Shown here in pieces: positions 1-11,581 of a stretch of DNA of 64,000 nucleotides. The notes under the pieces are model-generated. The model was not told the DNA's origin. It worked only from the letters and a program-made list of their open reading frames with translations, and made no database searches. The stretch comes from Amblyomma americanum (Eukaryota > Arthropoda > Arachnida > Ixodida > Ixodidae), in contig NC_135505.1 of NCBI RefSeq assembly GCF_052857255.1, positions 29,476,499 through 29,540,498 of the forward strand, written 5' to 3'. Every line of letters begins with the position of its first letter. Positions within the stretch are counted from its first letter, which is position 1. The position numbers and the translations under genes were made by a program.

Positions 1-1093
1 CAACACATTCATTCGCAAAAGTACTTGAGGATTGCCGTCAGTGGTATCAGATGTTTCTAGGCGATCTGCATTCGGCAACTTATTATTTTTTTATTTCGCT
101 GAATTATCTCTCTGTCTATTACTGTGCAATCAACCGTGTTTCTTTTGTTTGACTGTGCTAGATATTTTGGGACGAAAACAGCCAGTAATTCAAAAACCAT
201 AAACAATTATCTTACTACAGTCACTCTGTAGCGTCGAAAGCGGCAGATGACTTTTAATTCGTGGTATTGCACCTGCACAACGATGATAGGGAAATAAGAA
301 ATGCGCTATCATTGATGTTCGCAGTCGTGACTGCTTCTGTTAAAGAGTGACAGTCCACTTTCTTCTAAAGTATGTCATATATACCACATCATGTATCTCC
401 CCTTGACTTCTGTTAAAGAGACTATATAAGAAGATCAACTGCAGAACTCAAACTAACTTCGAGTACTCACTTTGAATACAAATGAATTGATTGAAAACTG
501 ACTCAAAAGCACAACTTCTGGGCTACACAGCGGTCATCAACCCGTTACCTTAAAATGCCCCCGTAGTCGGAAGTTTAATAGTAATGTGATCTTCACTGTT
601 ACCCTATCCAAACAGAGGAAACACGAAAAAACAAGTTTGATGAAAAAAGGAGGATCGGAAACATATACGCTCCATTTCTCTCTAAGAACACTATAAAATA
701 TAACAGCATGCCATGCAGGAACTTAATCGACATCGACATAAATCGACATCACATCACACATTTCTCGTTACCTTCACCTTCGGAACATTGTTGCATATAT
801 TTCATAGCCATAATAAAAGTACTCGCCACTAGTTTGCGAGCAACCTCCTTCATACGCGCACTAATGGAACATTATTTGAGTAATTGACTTTACACCTTTT
901 TTCAACGGACAGTGCTCTCTCTCAGCACCTACTCCAGGGCTGACGCATTCTGGTTCTTTCAAAACAGATTGTTTTAAAAGGGCACTCCTCACTCTAATAT
1001 TTCATTCTCAGATCTACTCGAGTTTTGTTAATCAAGGGACAGCCTCAAAGGTGACTGCGAAATCAGAAGACTACTTGGAACACATTGGCTCGC
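1..1093. other. Unassigned AT-rich DNA
   Basis: No coding region, tRNA-like box or terminal repeat was recognised here. Only short spurious reading frames occur. The sequence is A+T-rich and ordinary for intergenic DNA of this window. Confidence 0.5.
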
Positions 1094-1111
1094 AACCTTT
1101 GTCCGTAAAGT
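1094..1111. repeat. Mariner terminal inverted repeat, 3' end of the gene
   Basis: The 18-bp sequence 'aacctttgtccgtaaagt' is an exact reverse complement of 2405-2422. In mariner elements the transposase binds the terminal repeats through its N-terminal helix-turn-helix region. Confidence 0.85.
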
Positions 1112-2250
<1,139 letters not shown>

Positions 2251-2404
2251 CTAGTGACAACGTATTTTTCTACACGTAGTGCCATCAATCGGCTGCCATA
2301 GCAATATAACTAGCTCAGGTTAACCCGAAAAGATGGCTCTACACATACGCACCAACATGTGTTTGGGGAATCATTTCTAGAGAGGTGAATAAATCAGTCT
2401 CAAT

Positions 2405-2422
2405 ACTTTACGGACAAAGGTT
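2405..2422. repeat. Mariner terminal inverted repeat, 5' end of the gene
   Basis: Exact reverse complement of 1094-1111. It lies upstream of the transposase start, which is near 2232 on the minus strand. Confidence 0.85.
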
Positions 2423-2599
2423 ATACATTCGCCACCAGTACGCATAGATGAATGTTAGAAGCGTCCCATTTGAAACAGTGTGGTGGCAGTTGGTACCGTG
2501 CTCAGCTTTTTTTCTTTCATTTCTTTCATCGGTCCGTTAAACTTAACGATGTAATCTATATTTTCGTCAGATTTGTTTAAATAAAATTTTTTTCCTGTA

Positions 2600-2839
2600 C
2601 CTGAAGACTTAGGTCACCTTCTTGATTTTTAGCCGTCAATCATCCAATCGTTTTTTGCTAACTTATACCGCAAATACATTCACTTTACCTTGGTTTTCTC
2701 TACATCCTAGGGCCTCAGGGATAGTGACTGAGCCTGAGGCGATATCCGGATGGATGCAGCCAAATTATAGTGTAAGATGTTCTACCGTCTCTTCAGATAT
2801 TCCACTCATTGCCCATGTGCCATCTTCTTGGTTAATAAT
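2600..2839 (-). pseudogene. LINE relic, C-terminal segment (first piece)
   Basis: On the minus strand the stretch near 2770-2830 encodes 'SEETVEHLTL', matching the C-terminal region of a non-LTR retrotransposon ORF2 after the reverse transcriptase. It continues the minus-strand LINE that resumes beyond the SINE at 2840-3072. Stops and frameshifts are frequent. The left boundary is approximate. Confidence 0.5.
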
Positions 2840-3072
2840 AATTGGTTTTTGGTGGAAAGGAAATGGCGCAGTATCTGTCTCATATATCGTTGGACACCTG
2901 AACCGCGCCGTAAGGGAAGGGATAAAGGAGGGAGTGAAAGAAGAGAGGAACAAATAGGTCCGTAGTGGAGGGCTCCGGAATAATTTCGACCACCTGGGGA
3001 TCTTTAACGTGCACTGACATCGCACAGCACACGGGCGCCTTAGCGTTTTTCCTCCATAAAAACGCAGCCGCC
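2840..3072 (-). mobile_element. tRNA-derived SINE (family A, Ruka-like), 5'-truncated
   Basis: On the minus strand this is the family A body: the segment 'cgatgtcagtgcacgtta', the run to 'gagccctccactac', and the tail ending 'cagatactgcgccatttc'. The tRNA-like head with A and B boxes is missing: homology stops at 3072 where the LINE resumes. It therefore sits inside the older LINE. Family A also occurs at 4846, 20125, 20221, 21512, 40880 and 51471. Confidence 0.85.
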
Positions 3073-4845
3073 TTTTTTAAATTTGCTTTTGTATCTTCGC
3101 GTTTTAAAACACCCTGATTTAGCTTCAGAAAGTAGGGCGCGGCCTCTGGACTTATTATAGTCCAATTCCTTCTTTATTTGCCTTTTTCCATTTCTATAAT
3201 GTTTAAAGCCTTTCCTTTTGCATTCCATTAATCCGGTTTTTACCCTCTGCGCTCTTTACATGTCGCTTAAGGCTCTTAACTTCTCCGTACTTGTTTCGTG
3301 GGTATTTACTGATTAATTTCCTAGTCCCCTGGCCTTAGTTGCCCTTGTGCCATAAAAACCTATCATCATGTTCATCATCGAATTCCTAGTCTTCTTTCGT
3401 CATTGCCAGACAACGCTTTTTGTCAGTTAGAGTTTAACCACCTAGGCTGTACAACCGTTATAGCTACAATTTCTCAAACATACTTCGTATAAATTTTACT
3501 CCCAGCTTCGCGTGCTTCAAACGATTCGCCGCCCATATCCTTGAGTAATGCCCCGTTTGTGGTCTTGCCTTAAATTCTTAGTACCTAACAGCTCTCTGGT
3601 TTATTTCTAGCAAGACTTATTATTTCTAGGAAAAGTTTTTTTGCAGTAATAGTAGCTCTAGTCCTGACTGAACCTCACTCCCAAAAGTATGGCCTGACAC
3701 CAACACTCCTTTCCAAATACCTCTCATTACTTCATACCTGTTGTATCCTCACTATACCCTATGCCTCATTAGAGCGACATGCCTTCATCCTTTCGGCCTA
3801 AAAGTCTGTTTATGCTTTTTATATATTTCTGTCTTTCTTTTACCTATACCCTAGAGATTTACATCATGTTAGTCTGAATATTTAATGGTCCTTTATTGTA
3901 AGCACTTGATCTTTGAAACCATGAATTATCATCAGACGTGATTCAGTTGCGCTGAAAGTGAAGCCCAGACTGCCACCATTCGCCTCCACAAGAATTAAAC
4001 TGAATCTGCAAATCTTTCTGACTATCCGATAATAGTACAATATCGTTCACACACATTAAGCCGGGGAGACACTGCCCTACGACTGTTCCGTCTAATCTAA
4101 ACGATACAACGGTACATAATATTCAGGATTACACTCTTGGATTGCCTTCTCATATTTACCATATTCATAGACAGCAGCGATGACACAGGAGTACATCGTC
4201 TTAATGATTTGCGTATCTCGACAGTTGTGCTTCTTGTCTTTTCCTATATGAGTTCAACTTTGTTGTCTTCGTGTTATAAAATAGCTTATCTTTAGAAAAT
4301 AAGCTATATAATGATATATACCTTCATCTTTCAGTACGTTCTACAACCCTTATTCACGTCGTCGTAAGCACCACTTATTCCCAGCAAAGATAATTACCTA
4401 CAGAGGTTCGCATTCTGCCCTAGCTATTTACTTGCATTGAGTAAGCAAAAAAGACTACTGTATAAGCGCCTACCGCTTCTGAAATCGTTCTCAAATTCTC
4501 CGAGTAACAAATTACTTTCTATCCATTTCTACATTTTTGATTTCGTCCCCTGAATTTTCACCTTGTGTGCACTAGACGTTATCGTAATCGGCAAGAAGTA
4601 TTTTATGTTCGTCCAGTCTCATTTCTGTTCACAAATTAGGGAATTTACCTAATTGATGTGGCTACATTCAATAATCTTTACAAAGCGTCATTCCTGATAG
4701 AACCAAGTTCATTAATCTCCTTGACCGTAAGGTCGTCTAAGAGTACAGTTGTGCATTTAGGAATATAACCCTCCGCCTTTCTCTAGTTAAATTTGTACAC
4801 TTCTAAGCTCCTTTCAGTTATGCTGTCCTGTAAAATTGGCTTTTG
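3073..4845 (-). pseudogene. Decayed non-LTR retrotransposon (LINE) reverse-transcriptase segment
   Basis: Translated in pieces on the minus strand, the region shows reverse transcriptase order. First come relics resembling 'FRRGRRLDDNLFVLTQ' and 'GAYDNV', with 'RAEC' and 'RRRE' fragments around 4350-4500. Then near 4040-4075 is 'LPGLMCVNDIVLLSDSQ', where the usual Y/F-A-D-D catalytic box reads C-V-N-D. Towards 3120-3230 is 'LDYNKSRGRALLSEA'. Stops and frameshifts occur every few dozen codons, so the copy is old and inactive. The 5' part of the same LINE lies at about 12960-13620, beyond the gypsy insertion. Confidence 0.7.
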
Positions 4846-4920
4846 AAAATTGGTTTTTGAGGAAAGGAAATGACGCAGTAAGTGTCTCACATAACTCGGT
4901 GGACACCCGAGCCACGCTGT
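4846..4920 (-). mobile_element. SINE family A, left piece of a copy split by the gypsy element
   Basis: Minus-strand family A tail ('cagttacttactgcgtca'-type, mutated) runs to 4920 and is cut exactly where the LTR begins. Homology resumes at 12763-12767 on the other side of the retrotransposon, so this was one SINE copy before the insertion. Confidence 0.88.
4917..4920. repeat. Target-site duplication CTGT, left
   Basis: CTGT directly precedes the 5' LTR and the same four bases follow the 3' LTR at 12763-12766. A 4-bp duplication is within the usual range for Ty3/gypsy integrases. Confidence 0.8.
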
Positions 4921-6104
4921 TGTGACATTCCGTGTGTGCTACGAGGATCCACGTTCGACGGCGCGGCGTAGACGGAGACCCGTGACAGCGGCATCATCAA
5001 TTACCCAGCCATGCTCTTTGAGTGACGACCAGAACAACCGGACCCGCCGCCGCCCCGGGGAAACAGGCTTTATCCTCCCCAATTTCCGGGCACATTCCAG
5101 GACAAGGGAGCTGTCAGCGGGCCAGAGCGCGCCGTACCACAGCCGACGCTATGCGCTACCGCGAAGACAACATTCTTTCCCTCCCCCCCCCCTTTGTCGT
5201 GGGCTATCGCCGGGAAGGCACCCACAGCTTCCCAGAAGGGCCGTGACGGACACCTGTCATGGCGGACAGGCAGTACTCGCCAAGAATGTGGAAAGACAGG
5301 CGCTAGTGAATTAGCTCCGAAGAGAGAGCCTGTGTATACTCTCACTTGAGAGAGAGTGGTGGCGTTTTTGTTGTTTATTTAGTTTGTATTGTTAACAGAC
5401 TCTGGGTTCGAGGCTAAGCCCAACCCAAGGAGTGGTCCCCATCTCGCATGTTATTTTGGATTGGAGAATTGATGCTTTGGGCGGGCCACTGGAAATGACC
5501 GCCCTTAGTCCTTTGTTAATCAAGTGCTTAAAAGCACATGTAAACGGATGCAGTCCAGTCTGAGCTGGGGCTCCATGCTTAGCATGTAATGTGATGCTAC
5601 TTAGGCACTACCCTGCCCGGTCGATGAGTAAAGTAGTGCAAAGTTTGTTCTTTTGTAAATTCAGTTCTGCTTTTTCCAGTTTAACTCTCTGTATATGTAT
5701 GTTGTAAAATTATGCTCTGCTGTCATCATCTACAAGCTCGCCTCCTGTTCATCTTCCAAGCCGAACGACACTAGAGGAAGGGTTTGTGAACCATCCTCGA
5801 AGAAACGGACGACTATTGAAATTCTACTGCATACACGCTCTGGACGACATCGTTCGCCAAGAGGGCCTTCAGCGCCGAAGCCCGTCGGCGCGCAGCTTCT
5901 GCCAGCAACCGCTCGAGCCCAACTCCGGAGCCACTCCATCGCCCCCATGAAGTCGTCGGCACGTAAGCTCGGACGCCCCAGCCTCTGATGTATAATCTTA
6001 ATCATGTGTAATTATTGAATATACCTGTTTGTTTAAACTGAGCCATACGGTGTCTCTTTGCCTCTCCGTCCCGTGTGGACCTGCGCATTATGGGGGTCAT
6101 CACA
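4921..6104 (+). repeat. 5' LTR of the gypsy element
   Basis: A 1184-bp direct repeat of 11582-12762, beginning TGTGAC and ending TCATCACA. It includes a poly-C run of ten bases (seven in the 3' LTR). LTRs carry promoter and polyadenylation signals in this class, but I could not place a transcription start from sequence alone. Confidence 0.96.
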
Positions 6105-6105
6105 C

Positions 6106-6121
6106 TGGTGTCAGAAGTGGG
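6106..6121 (+). promoter_or_regulatory. Primer binding site, tRNA-Leu type
   Basis: 'tggtgtcagaagtggg' lies one base after the 5' LTR. It is complementary to the 3' end of eukaryotic tRNA-Leu, whose acceptor end reads CCCACTTCTGACA plus CCA. This would prime minus-strand DNA synthesis. The tRNA assignment is from general knowledge of tRNA-Leu ends and was not matched to a tick tRNA. Confidence 0.85.
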
Positions 6122-6259
6122 GTCTCAAAAGCAAATGTCCTCTGAATGCTGTGACATTCATGACTTCAAAATTGTAATCAAAAGGGAATCACGGGACTGA
6201 TTGTGGGACTTTTACCCCCATTTGAGAGGCTTGAGGCACTGGAGGGCTTGAAAAAAAAA

Positions 6260-7201
6260 ATGACTGTATCTGAGGGAGCTCCCACTCCACAGCCGTCGCT
6301 CGGAGCAAGCATGCTGGCATTAGGAAGCGTCATTCCGACGTATACGGGAGATAAGACAGGGGTTCCAATCTGCGATTTCTTTTCCATGCTAGAAGAGATT
6401 GGGAAAATGGGGGGATGGTCCGATGCTCAAATGCTGGGAATGGCGAGGTGTAAGATGGCAGGAGCTGCTCATGATTTTGCATGGCGAGACGAAAAAGTAA
6501 AATCCACAAAATCATTTGCGGAATTTAAGAAGCTCGCGTTTGAGCATTTTGACACTGAACCACGTCACGTGCGAGTACAGAGGTTCCGTGACGCCGGACA
6601 GATGGTAGGGGAGGACGTGCGAACGTTTGCGTCGCGGCTTCAGCGCTTAGCGCGCGATACGTTAAGCAGGGAGGAGGAAGGAGACCAGCTTAAGAAGAAA
6701 TACGCGGAGGATATACTTAAAGAGGAAATGACCGCTTTGTTCGTGGCTGGTCTGCAAGACCCCGTGCGCCGGTTCGTGCTCTCGCGCAAGCCGAGCAATT
6801 TCGACCAAGCCGTGGAGGCCGCATTGGATGAGGAACAAAATGAGGCGTTAACGACAGCCGCAGCGAGAGTACGCGTCATAGAGAGAGCGGTGCTCAACCC
6901 TGAGGTTGCTCTCTTGACAGAGCGGTTAGATCGCTTAGAACAGCTGCTATCTCAGCAGGTAGAATGCCAGGTTGAAGCGCGCGCTCAACAGCGCCCATTC
7001 GCTGGAAACCGGAGACCGCCACAAAGCTACAGGCGCGGTATGCGAGATTTTGAAGAAATCGTATGCTTCGCTTGCCAGGGTCGCGGACACATCGCCAGGT
7101 TCTGCCAAAACGTGCGCCGTGGGGAGCCACAAAGAGAAGCAGGCGAGACACGCCCTAAGCAAGCCTACAGCGGGGCTCCAGATACCGAGTCAAAAAACTA
7201 G
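6260..7201 (+). CDS. Gag polyprotein of the gypsy element
   Basis: Gag forms the intracellular particle and packages the RNA. The first in-frame ATG is at 6260 (313 codons). The frame is open further upstream, from 6164, but has no earlier ATG. The protein has a helical capsid-like region, with residues such as 'GWSDAQMLGMARCKM' and a 'FDTEPRHVRVQRFRDAGQ' stretch typical of gypsy Gag. A single CX2CX4HX4C zinc knuckle lies at about 7064-7105 ('CFACQGRGHIARFC'). The frame ends with a TAG at 7199-7201, directly after a slippery heptamer. No internal stop or frameshift was seen. Confidence 0.93.
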   Translation: MTVSEGAPTPQPSLGASMLALGSVIPTYTGDKTGVPICDFFSMLEEIGKMGGWSDAQMLGMARCKMAGAAHDFAWRDEKVKSTKSFAEFKKLAFEHFDTEPRHVRVQRFRDAGQMVGEDVRTFASRLQRLARDTLSREEEGDQLKKKYAEDILKEEMTALFVAGLQDPVRRFVLSRKPSNFDQAVEAALDEEQNEALTTAAARVRVIERAVLNPEVALLTERLDRLEQLLSQQVECQVEARAQQRPFAGNRRPPQSYRRGMRDFEEIVCFACQGRGHIARFCQNVRRGEPQREAGETRPKQAYSGAPDTESKN

Positions 7202-7234
7202 TTAGTCCTCCCCAGCCTGAGGAGCGTGGGGAGG
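7192..7234 (+). promoter_or_regulatory. -1 ribosomal frameshift signal at the gag-pol junction
   Basis: In the gag frame the last codons read A AAA AAC (7192-7198), then TAG. This matches the canonical X XXY YYZ heptamer. Slipping back one base puts the ribosome in the pol frame (frame of 7198), which is open from there through 11088. After a spacer of 8 bases, CCTCCCCA (7207-7214) can pair perfectly with TGGGGAGG (7227-7234), giving an 8-bp stem with a 12-base loop. The heptamer, spacer length and stem are all as expected for efficient -1 frameshifting. A pseudoknot is possible but not demonstrated. Confidence 0.85.
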
Positions 7235-10200
7235 GAGCAGTAGATGATGAGGTGGTGGTAGTTTGTGTGGCCGACGAGGCATGCCCTGTTGTGCGTTGCA
7301 AGTTAAATGGTTGTTGCATGGAATTGTTGATAGATACGGGGTCAAAGGTGACATTGCTTAAGGAGAGCAGTTTTAACACGCTTCGAAGGAAGGGGGACCG
7401 CGAGGTGTTGGAAGCGTCGGGTGGTATGGCAACCAAATTTGTAGGCATAACGGGGGATCCTCTTGGCATAAGTGGACTCTACCGGTTACACTTCTCTCTC
7501 GGCGGAATTGCATTGGAGCACCCCTGCTACGTATGCCCGGACACGGTGTCTCTGTTAAACGGAGTGTCAGGTATATTAGGGCAGGATTTTTTGAGAAAAG
7601 GGAAGGTAGTAGTCTCATTCTCTGAGGAAGAGGTTAATGCGGGCGGCTCAAAAGTTCCGTTTTTGAACAGGAGAGGGGCTGAGATTCGCATTACCGATAT
7701 TGACACCCGTCAAACAGTGGGATCATTGGAGAAGGTATATTCGCGGGTTGCCGTCCGGCTGGTCGAGGAGGCGGTCGTCCTTCCTTGGTCGGAGCACATT
7801 TTGTACGCGTTTGTGCCTTCAGATGTAGAGAGCGGCAACGTGGGAGTGCTTGAGCCGGTCGACTCTCTCAGCAATGGCCTGAAGGCAGCCGCGTGCCTCG
7901 TGACAGTTAATGACGCCCACAGAGTGCTCCTACGGGTGGTTAACTGTAGCCAGCAGCCACTGAGCCTTCCCAAGAACAAAACATTGGCTTTCTTCACCTC
8001 TGCGATAGAGCAACGTGAGCCCACCGATACGGTACTCGCAACTGTAGAGCATGCTAGTCCTTCGGCTGCTCCAAAGGTGTCGTTCGATCTTTCTCACGTA
8101 AAATACAGGGAGAGGGAGGCTCTGGCTGGTTTGCTGAACGACTACTCGGAGGTATTCGCCGCGTCCAACCTGGATTTGGGCTGCTGTGGCGTTATAAAGC
8201 ACAGGATAGAAACCGGCACTTCATCGCCCGTTTACCAGCGTGCGTACAGGATTCCTTACTCCCAACGTGAGGAGATGGAGCGGCAGGTGCAGGACCTGAT
8301 TGATCGCGGCATTGTCGAACACTCAAAGTTACCCTGGGGAGCACCAGCGCTATTGGTGGAAAAGCCAGATGGCTCGTATCGATTGGTAGTGGACTACCGC
8401 AAACTAAATGCCGTAACTCGCATCGATCCATACCCCATCCCCAATATACAGGAGACGCTTTCTCAGCTTGGCTCTGCCAGGTACTTCACGGTAGTGGACA
8501 TGGCGGCGGGATTCTGGCAGATAGCAATGGATCCGGCAGATGCCGAGAAAACGGCATTCAACACGCCCTCAGGGCACTATGAATGGAAAAGAATGCCGAT
8601 GGGTCTGGCCAACAGCCCTGCTGTCTGGCAGAGAACCGCTGATGTTATCCTGGCAGGTCTTCTGGGGAGGCTGTGCTTCGTGTATATGGATGACATTATC
8701 ATATACAGTGACAGTTTTGAGAACCATTTGCGCGATATTGAGCAGGTTTTGGTGCGACTAAGAGGAGCGGGTCTCAAGCTGAAGCCCTCTAAGTGCCAAT
8801 TCCTCAAAAACGAGGTGAAATACCTCGGGCACGTTGTTTCAGCTGACGGTGTGCGACCGGACCCTGAGAAACTAAGGTGTGTCTCGGATTTTCCATCCCC
8901 GACTAGCGTCCGCCAGGTCCGGCAGTTTCTCGGCCTGATCGGTTACTACCGAAGGCACATAGAGGAGTTCGCCAAGCTCGCTAAGCCGCTCACCGCCTTA
9001 ACAGCCAAAAATGTCGCCTTTCGCTGGGACGAAAACGCGGAGAATGCCTTTGGGGCCCTGAAAAGGAAGCTAATGAGTGCACCGCTGTTGCGCCACCCGG
9101 ATTTTAATTTGCCCTTCGTTATGGCCACAGATGCGTCAAAGTTCGCAGTTGGTGCCGTGCTCTCTCAGGTTATCGAGGGCAAAGAACATCCCGTTGCTTT
9201 TGCTAGCCGACAGCTGAGCCCCACAGAGCAAAAGTACGCAGCTACGGAAAGGGAGTGCCTCGCCGTTGTCTGGGCAGTAAAGCACTTCAGATGCTACCTT
9301 TACGGCCGCAAATTCAAGCTAGTCACAGACTGCCATCCTCTGAAATGGGTGATGAGTGTCAGGGACCCTAGCTCGCGACTCGCTAGATGGAATCTACACC
9401 TGCAGGAATACTGCTTTGAAGTTGAGCACAAGTCAGGAAAGACGCATCTGGATGCTGATGCACTCAGCCGCACAGCTGCCGTGGCAGCTATAGATGAGTT
9501 TGTCCCCGTAGTCGACCCCGCCGAATTACGCACAGAGCAGTGCAAAGATCCGGACCTGAAGCGAATAATCGAAAGCTTAGAGGACGCACCGTCTCACCCC
9601 GAACAGCTAGGTTATTTCATTGGCAAAGACGGCACCCTGTGTCGGCGCACGAGGCCAACCAGGAAAGGGAGACCAGAGAAAACCGCTTGGGAGAGAGTCG
9701 TCATACCTCGGTCGTGGACAGAAAGGGTTCTTCGCGCGTTTCACGATGCGCCATGCGCCGGTCATTTTGGCGTAGCGAAGACACGCAGGCGTGTGGAGCG
9801 TTTGTACTTTTGGAGTGGCATGCGACAGGATGTTAGAGACTACTGTGCGAAGTGTCATTCCTGTCTCGAAAGAAAAACACCCAAGGGACGAAGACCAGCT
9901 CCAATTCAGCCGTTCCCTGAGGTTTCGGCTCCCTTCGAGCGGACAGGTATGGACATAATGGGCCCATTGCCCACGACCACTTCCGGAAACAAGTACATTT
10001 TAGTATTTGTCGATCACCTTTCAAAATACGCGGAAGCGGTAGCACTCCCAGATCAGAAGGCAGACACGGTTGCAAGAGCATTTGTCGAACAGATCGTGCT
10101 CCGACATGGACCCCCGAGGCAACTCTTGACAGATCGGGGAACGAACTTCGTGTCGCAGCTAATGAGGAGAGTTTGCGAGCTGCTTAAGATCGCTAAGAAG

Positions 10201-11088
10201 CAGACAACACCGTACCATCCGGCTTGCAACGGCGCGGTGGAGCGACTGAACCAAACCGTGGCCGGGTTCCTGTCGCATTTTGTTTCGCGCGACCAGCGGG
10301 ACTGGGACTTGTGGCGCCCGTATGCAATGTTTGCCTACAATTCCGCAGCACACGAGAGCACGGGCGAATCGCCATTCTTTCTTCTCTACGGCCGAGACAC
10401 GGACCAGCCTAGTGAAGTGCCAGAGGGCCCCCGTCGTGTCCCATACGCTTCACTGGACGACTATAAGGTGGAGCTAGAATCGCGCTTGCAAGTGGCGAGG
10501 GACATCGCAAAGGAGGCCTTAAAGAAAGCGGCGAAGCGCAGGAAGGAGGTGCACGATCGCAGTGCTAGAGACGCGCCGTTTAATGTGGGGGACAGCGTGT
10601 ACATTGAAAACTGCCAAAGGCAGATTGGGCTAGCTCGTAAGTTCCAGACGAAGTGGAGAGGACCGTGCGAGGTTGTCGAGAAGCTTTCTCCGGTAAACTT
10701 CAGAGTCCGAGACGTGAACCGGCGCTTGATAAGGATACACGCAAATCGCCTCAAGTCGGCACCGGTTCAGTATTCACGAAATGAGGAAAGGGAAAGCGCG
10801 GATTTTGATGGGGACAGAAGTGAAGCGGAGCGCGCAGATAGTTCGCAAGAAACGCCCTCTCCTGCATCTGTTCGGCAGGCGCCAGAGGTGACGGCCAGAA
10901 TGCCACCGGATTTACTTCATGCATTGCTAGAAGAAGAAGCGCGCGAGGTTGCCGCGCAGATAACGCCAGGAGAGGCTCCTGCCACGAGCCCTCGCGAGTC
11001 CCAAAGCAGACAAAGGGGCACAGACTTACTTAGTATGACTCATGAAGGCCGATATCCGCTGCGAAATCGGAAAGCTAATTCGGACTAA
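7198..11088 (+). CDS. Pol polyprotein: protease, reverse transcriptase, RNase H, integrase
   Basis: This is the enzymatic half of the element, probably made only as a -1 frameshift extension of Gag because no good ATG lies near the open part. In order: aspartic protease 'LLIDTGS' (DTG at 7333-7341); reverse transcriptase with 'YMDD' at 8683-8694; RNase H 'MATDAS' near 9121 and 'DADALSR' near 9454; integrase zinc-binding H-H-C-C around 9733-9870 ('HDAPCAGHFG', 'CAKCHSC'). The integrase triad is D at 9952, D at 10132 and E at 10240, giving D-D35E spacing. A GPY/F-type module ('KWRGPCEVVEK') lies near 10650. All key residues examined are present and the frame is uninterrupted. Confidence 0.95.
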   Translation, partial: LVSPPQPEERGEGAVDDEVVVVCVADEACPVVRCKLNGCCMELLIDTGSKVTLLKESSFNTLRRKGDREVLEASGGMATKFVGITGDPLGISGLYRLHFSLGGIALEHPCYVCPDTVSLLNGVSGILGQDFLRKGKVVVSFSEEEVNAGGSKVPFLNRRGAEIRITDIDTRQTVGSLEKVYSRVAVRLVEEAVVLPWSEHILYAFVPSDVESGNVGVLEPVDSLSNGLKAAACLVTVNDAHRVLLRVVNCSQQPLSLPKNKTLAFFTSAIEQREPTDTVLATVEHASPSAAPKVSFDLSHVKYREREALAGLLNDYSEVFAASNLDLGCCGVIKHRIETGTSSPVYQRAYRIPYSQREEMERQVQDLIDRGIVEHSKLPWGAPALLVEKPDGSYRLVVDYRKLNAVTRIDPYPIPNIQETLSQLGSARYFTVVDMAAGFWQIAMDPADAEKTAFNTPSGHYEWKRMPMGLANSPAVWQRTADVILAGLLGRLCFVYMDDIIIYSDSFENHLRDIEQVLVRLRGAGLKLKPSKCQFLKNEVKYLGHVVSADGVRPDPEKLRCVSDFPSPTSVRQVRQFLGLIGYYRRHIEEFAKLAKPLTALTAKNVAFRWDENAENAFGALKRKLMSAPLLRHPDFNLPFVMATDASKFAVGAVLSQVIEGKEHPVAFASRQLSPTEQKYAATERECLAVVWAVKHFRCYLYGRKFKLVTDCHPLKWVMSVRDPSSRLARWNLHLQEYCFEVEHKSGKTHLDADALSRTAAVAAIDEFVPVVDPAELRTEQCKDPDLKRIIESLEDAPSHPEQLGYFIGKDGTLCRRTRPTRKGRPEKTAWERVVIPRSWTERVLRAFHDAPCAGHFGVAKTRRRVERLYFWSGMRQDVRDYCAKCHSCLERKTPKGRRPAPIQPFPEVSAPFERTGMDIMGPLPTTTSGNKYILVFVDHLSKYAEAVALPDQKADTVARAFVEQIVLRHGPPRQLLTDRGTNFVSQLMRRVCELLKIAKKQTTPYHPACNGAVERLNQTVAGFLSHFVSRDQRDWDLWRPYAMFAYNSAAHESTGESPFFLLYGRDTDQPSEVPEGPRRVPYASLDDYKVELESRLQVARDIAKEALKKAAKRRKEVHDRSARDAPFNVGDSVYIENCQRQIGLARKFQTKWRGPCEVVEKLSPVNFRVRDVNRRLIRIHANRLKSAPVQYSRNEERESADFDGDRSEAERADSSQETPSPASVRQAPEVTARMPPDLLHALLEEEAREVAAQITPGEAPATSPRESQSRQRGTDLLSMTHEGRYPLRNRKANSD

Positions 11089-11581
11089 TGGCGTAAACAG
11101 AGCGGAGTTTTGAACTGGTTAGAATTGTGTAATGCCACAGCTCATAACATTGCTATGTGCTTATGTGTTAAGTTATCGGAGTTGGTAGTTAAACCTTTCT
11201 GTCATTAAGTAACACCTTCACAGGAGAGCATGCGGAGCGCATGCAGAACCTGCCCTACTTCCTTTCGTTATCTATATTTTTGTCTGTGCCGTGATCGTGC
11301 TAGAAGTGGGAGCTCCTTTGTAACTGTGGTAAATTTATTTCGTCCAGTTTGGACTAGAAAGGAGAGGCTTGGGTGCTGAGTTTCATGTTTAACTGTAAAA
11401 GAAGATCAGTGCTGCCCCTGGAGACGCCAGTATTGACAGCGGAGGCATATGGTGTTGTGCAGTGGTGTTGAGTGCAGCGAAAAGTGTTTTGTCGGACGCA
11501 CTGTGCGAGGCGATTCAGAAAGACAAGGGGAGCTGCGTGGACTCAAATGTTCGGAGAACATTCTTCTGGAGGGTGAGCGAG
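11089..11581 (+). other. Untranslated region between pol and the 3' LTR, with polypurine tract
   Basis: No env-like frame is present. The last bases before the 3' LTR, 'ggagggtgagcgag' (11568-11581), are purine-rich with two interruptions and are the likely plus-strand priming site. Another purine stretch lies near 11353. Confidence 0.65.

Noticed and set aside
4922..5314. 130-codon frame and its overlapping frames in the LTRs
   Set aside because: The same frames recur in the 3' LTR and are a by-product of GC-rich LTR sequence; they are not gag, pol or a known accessory gene.
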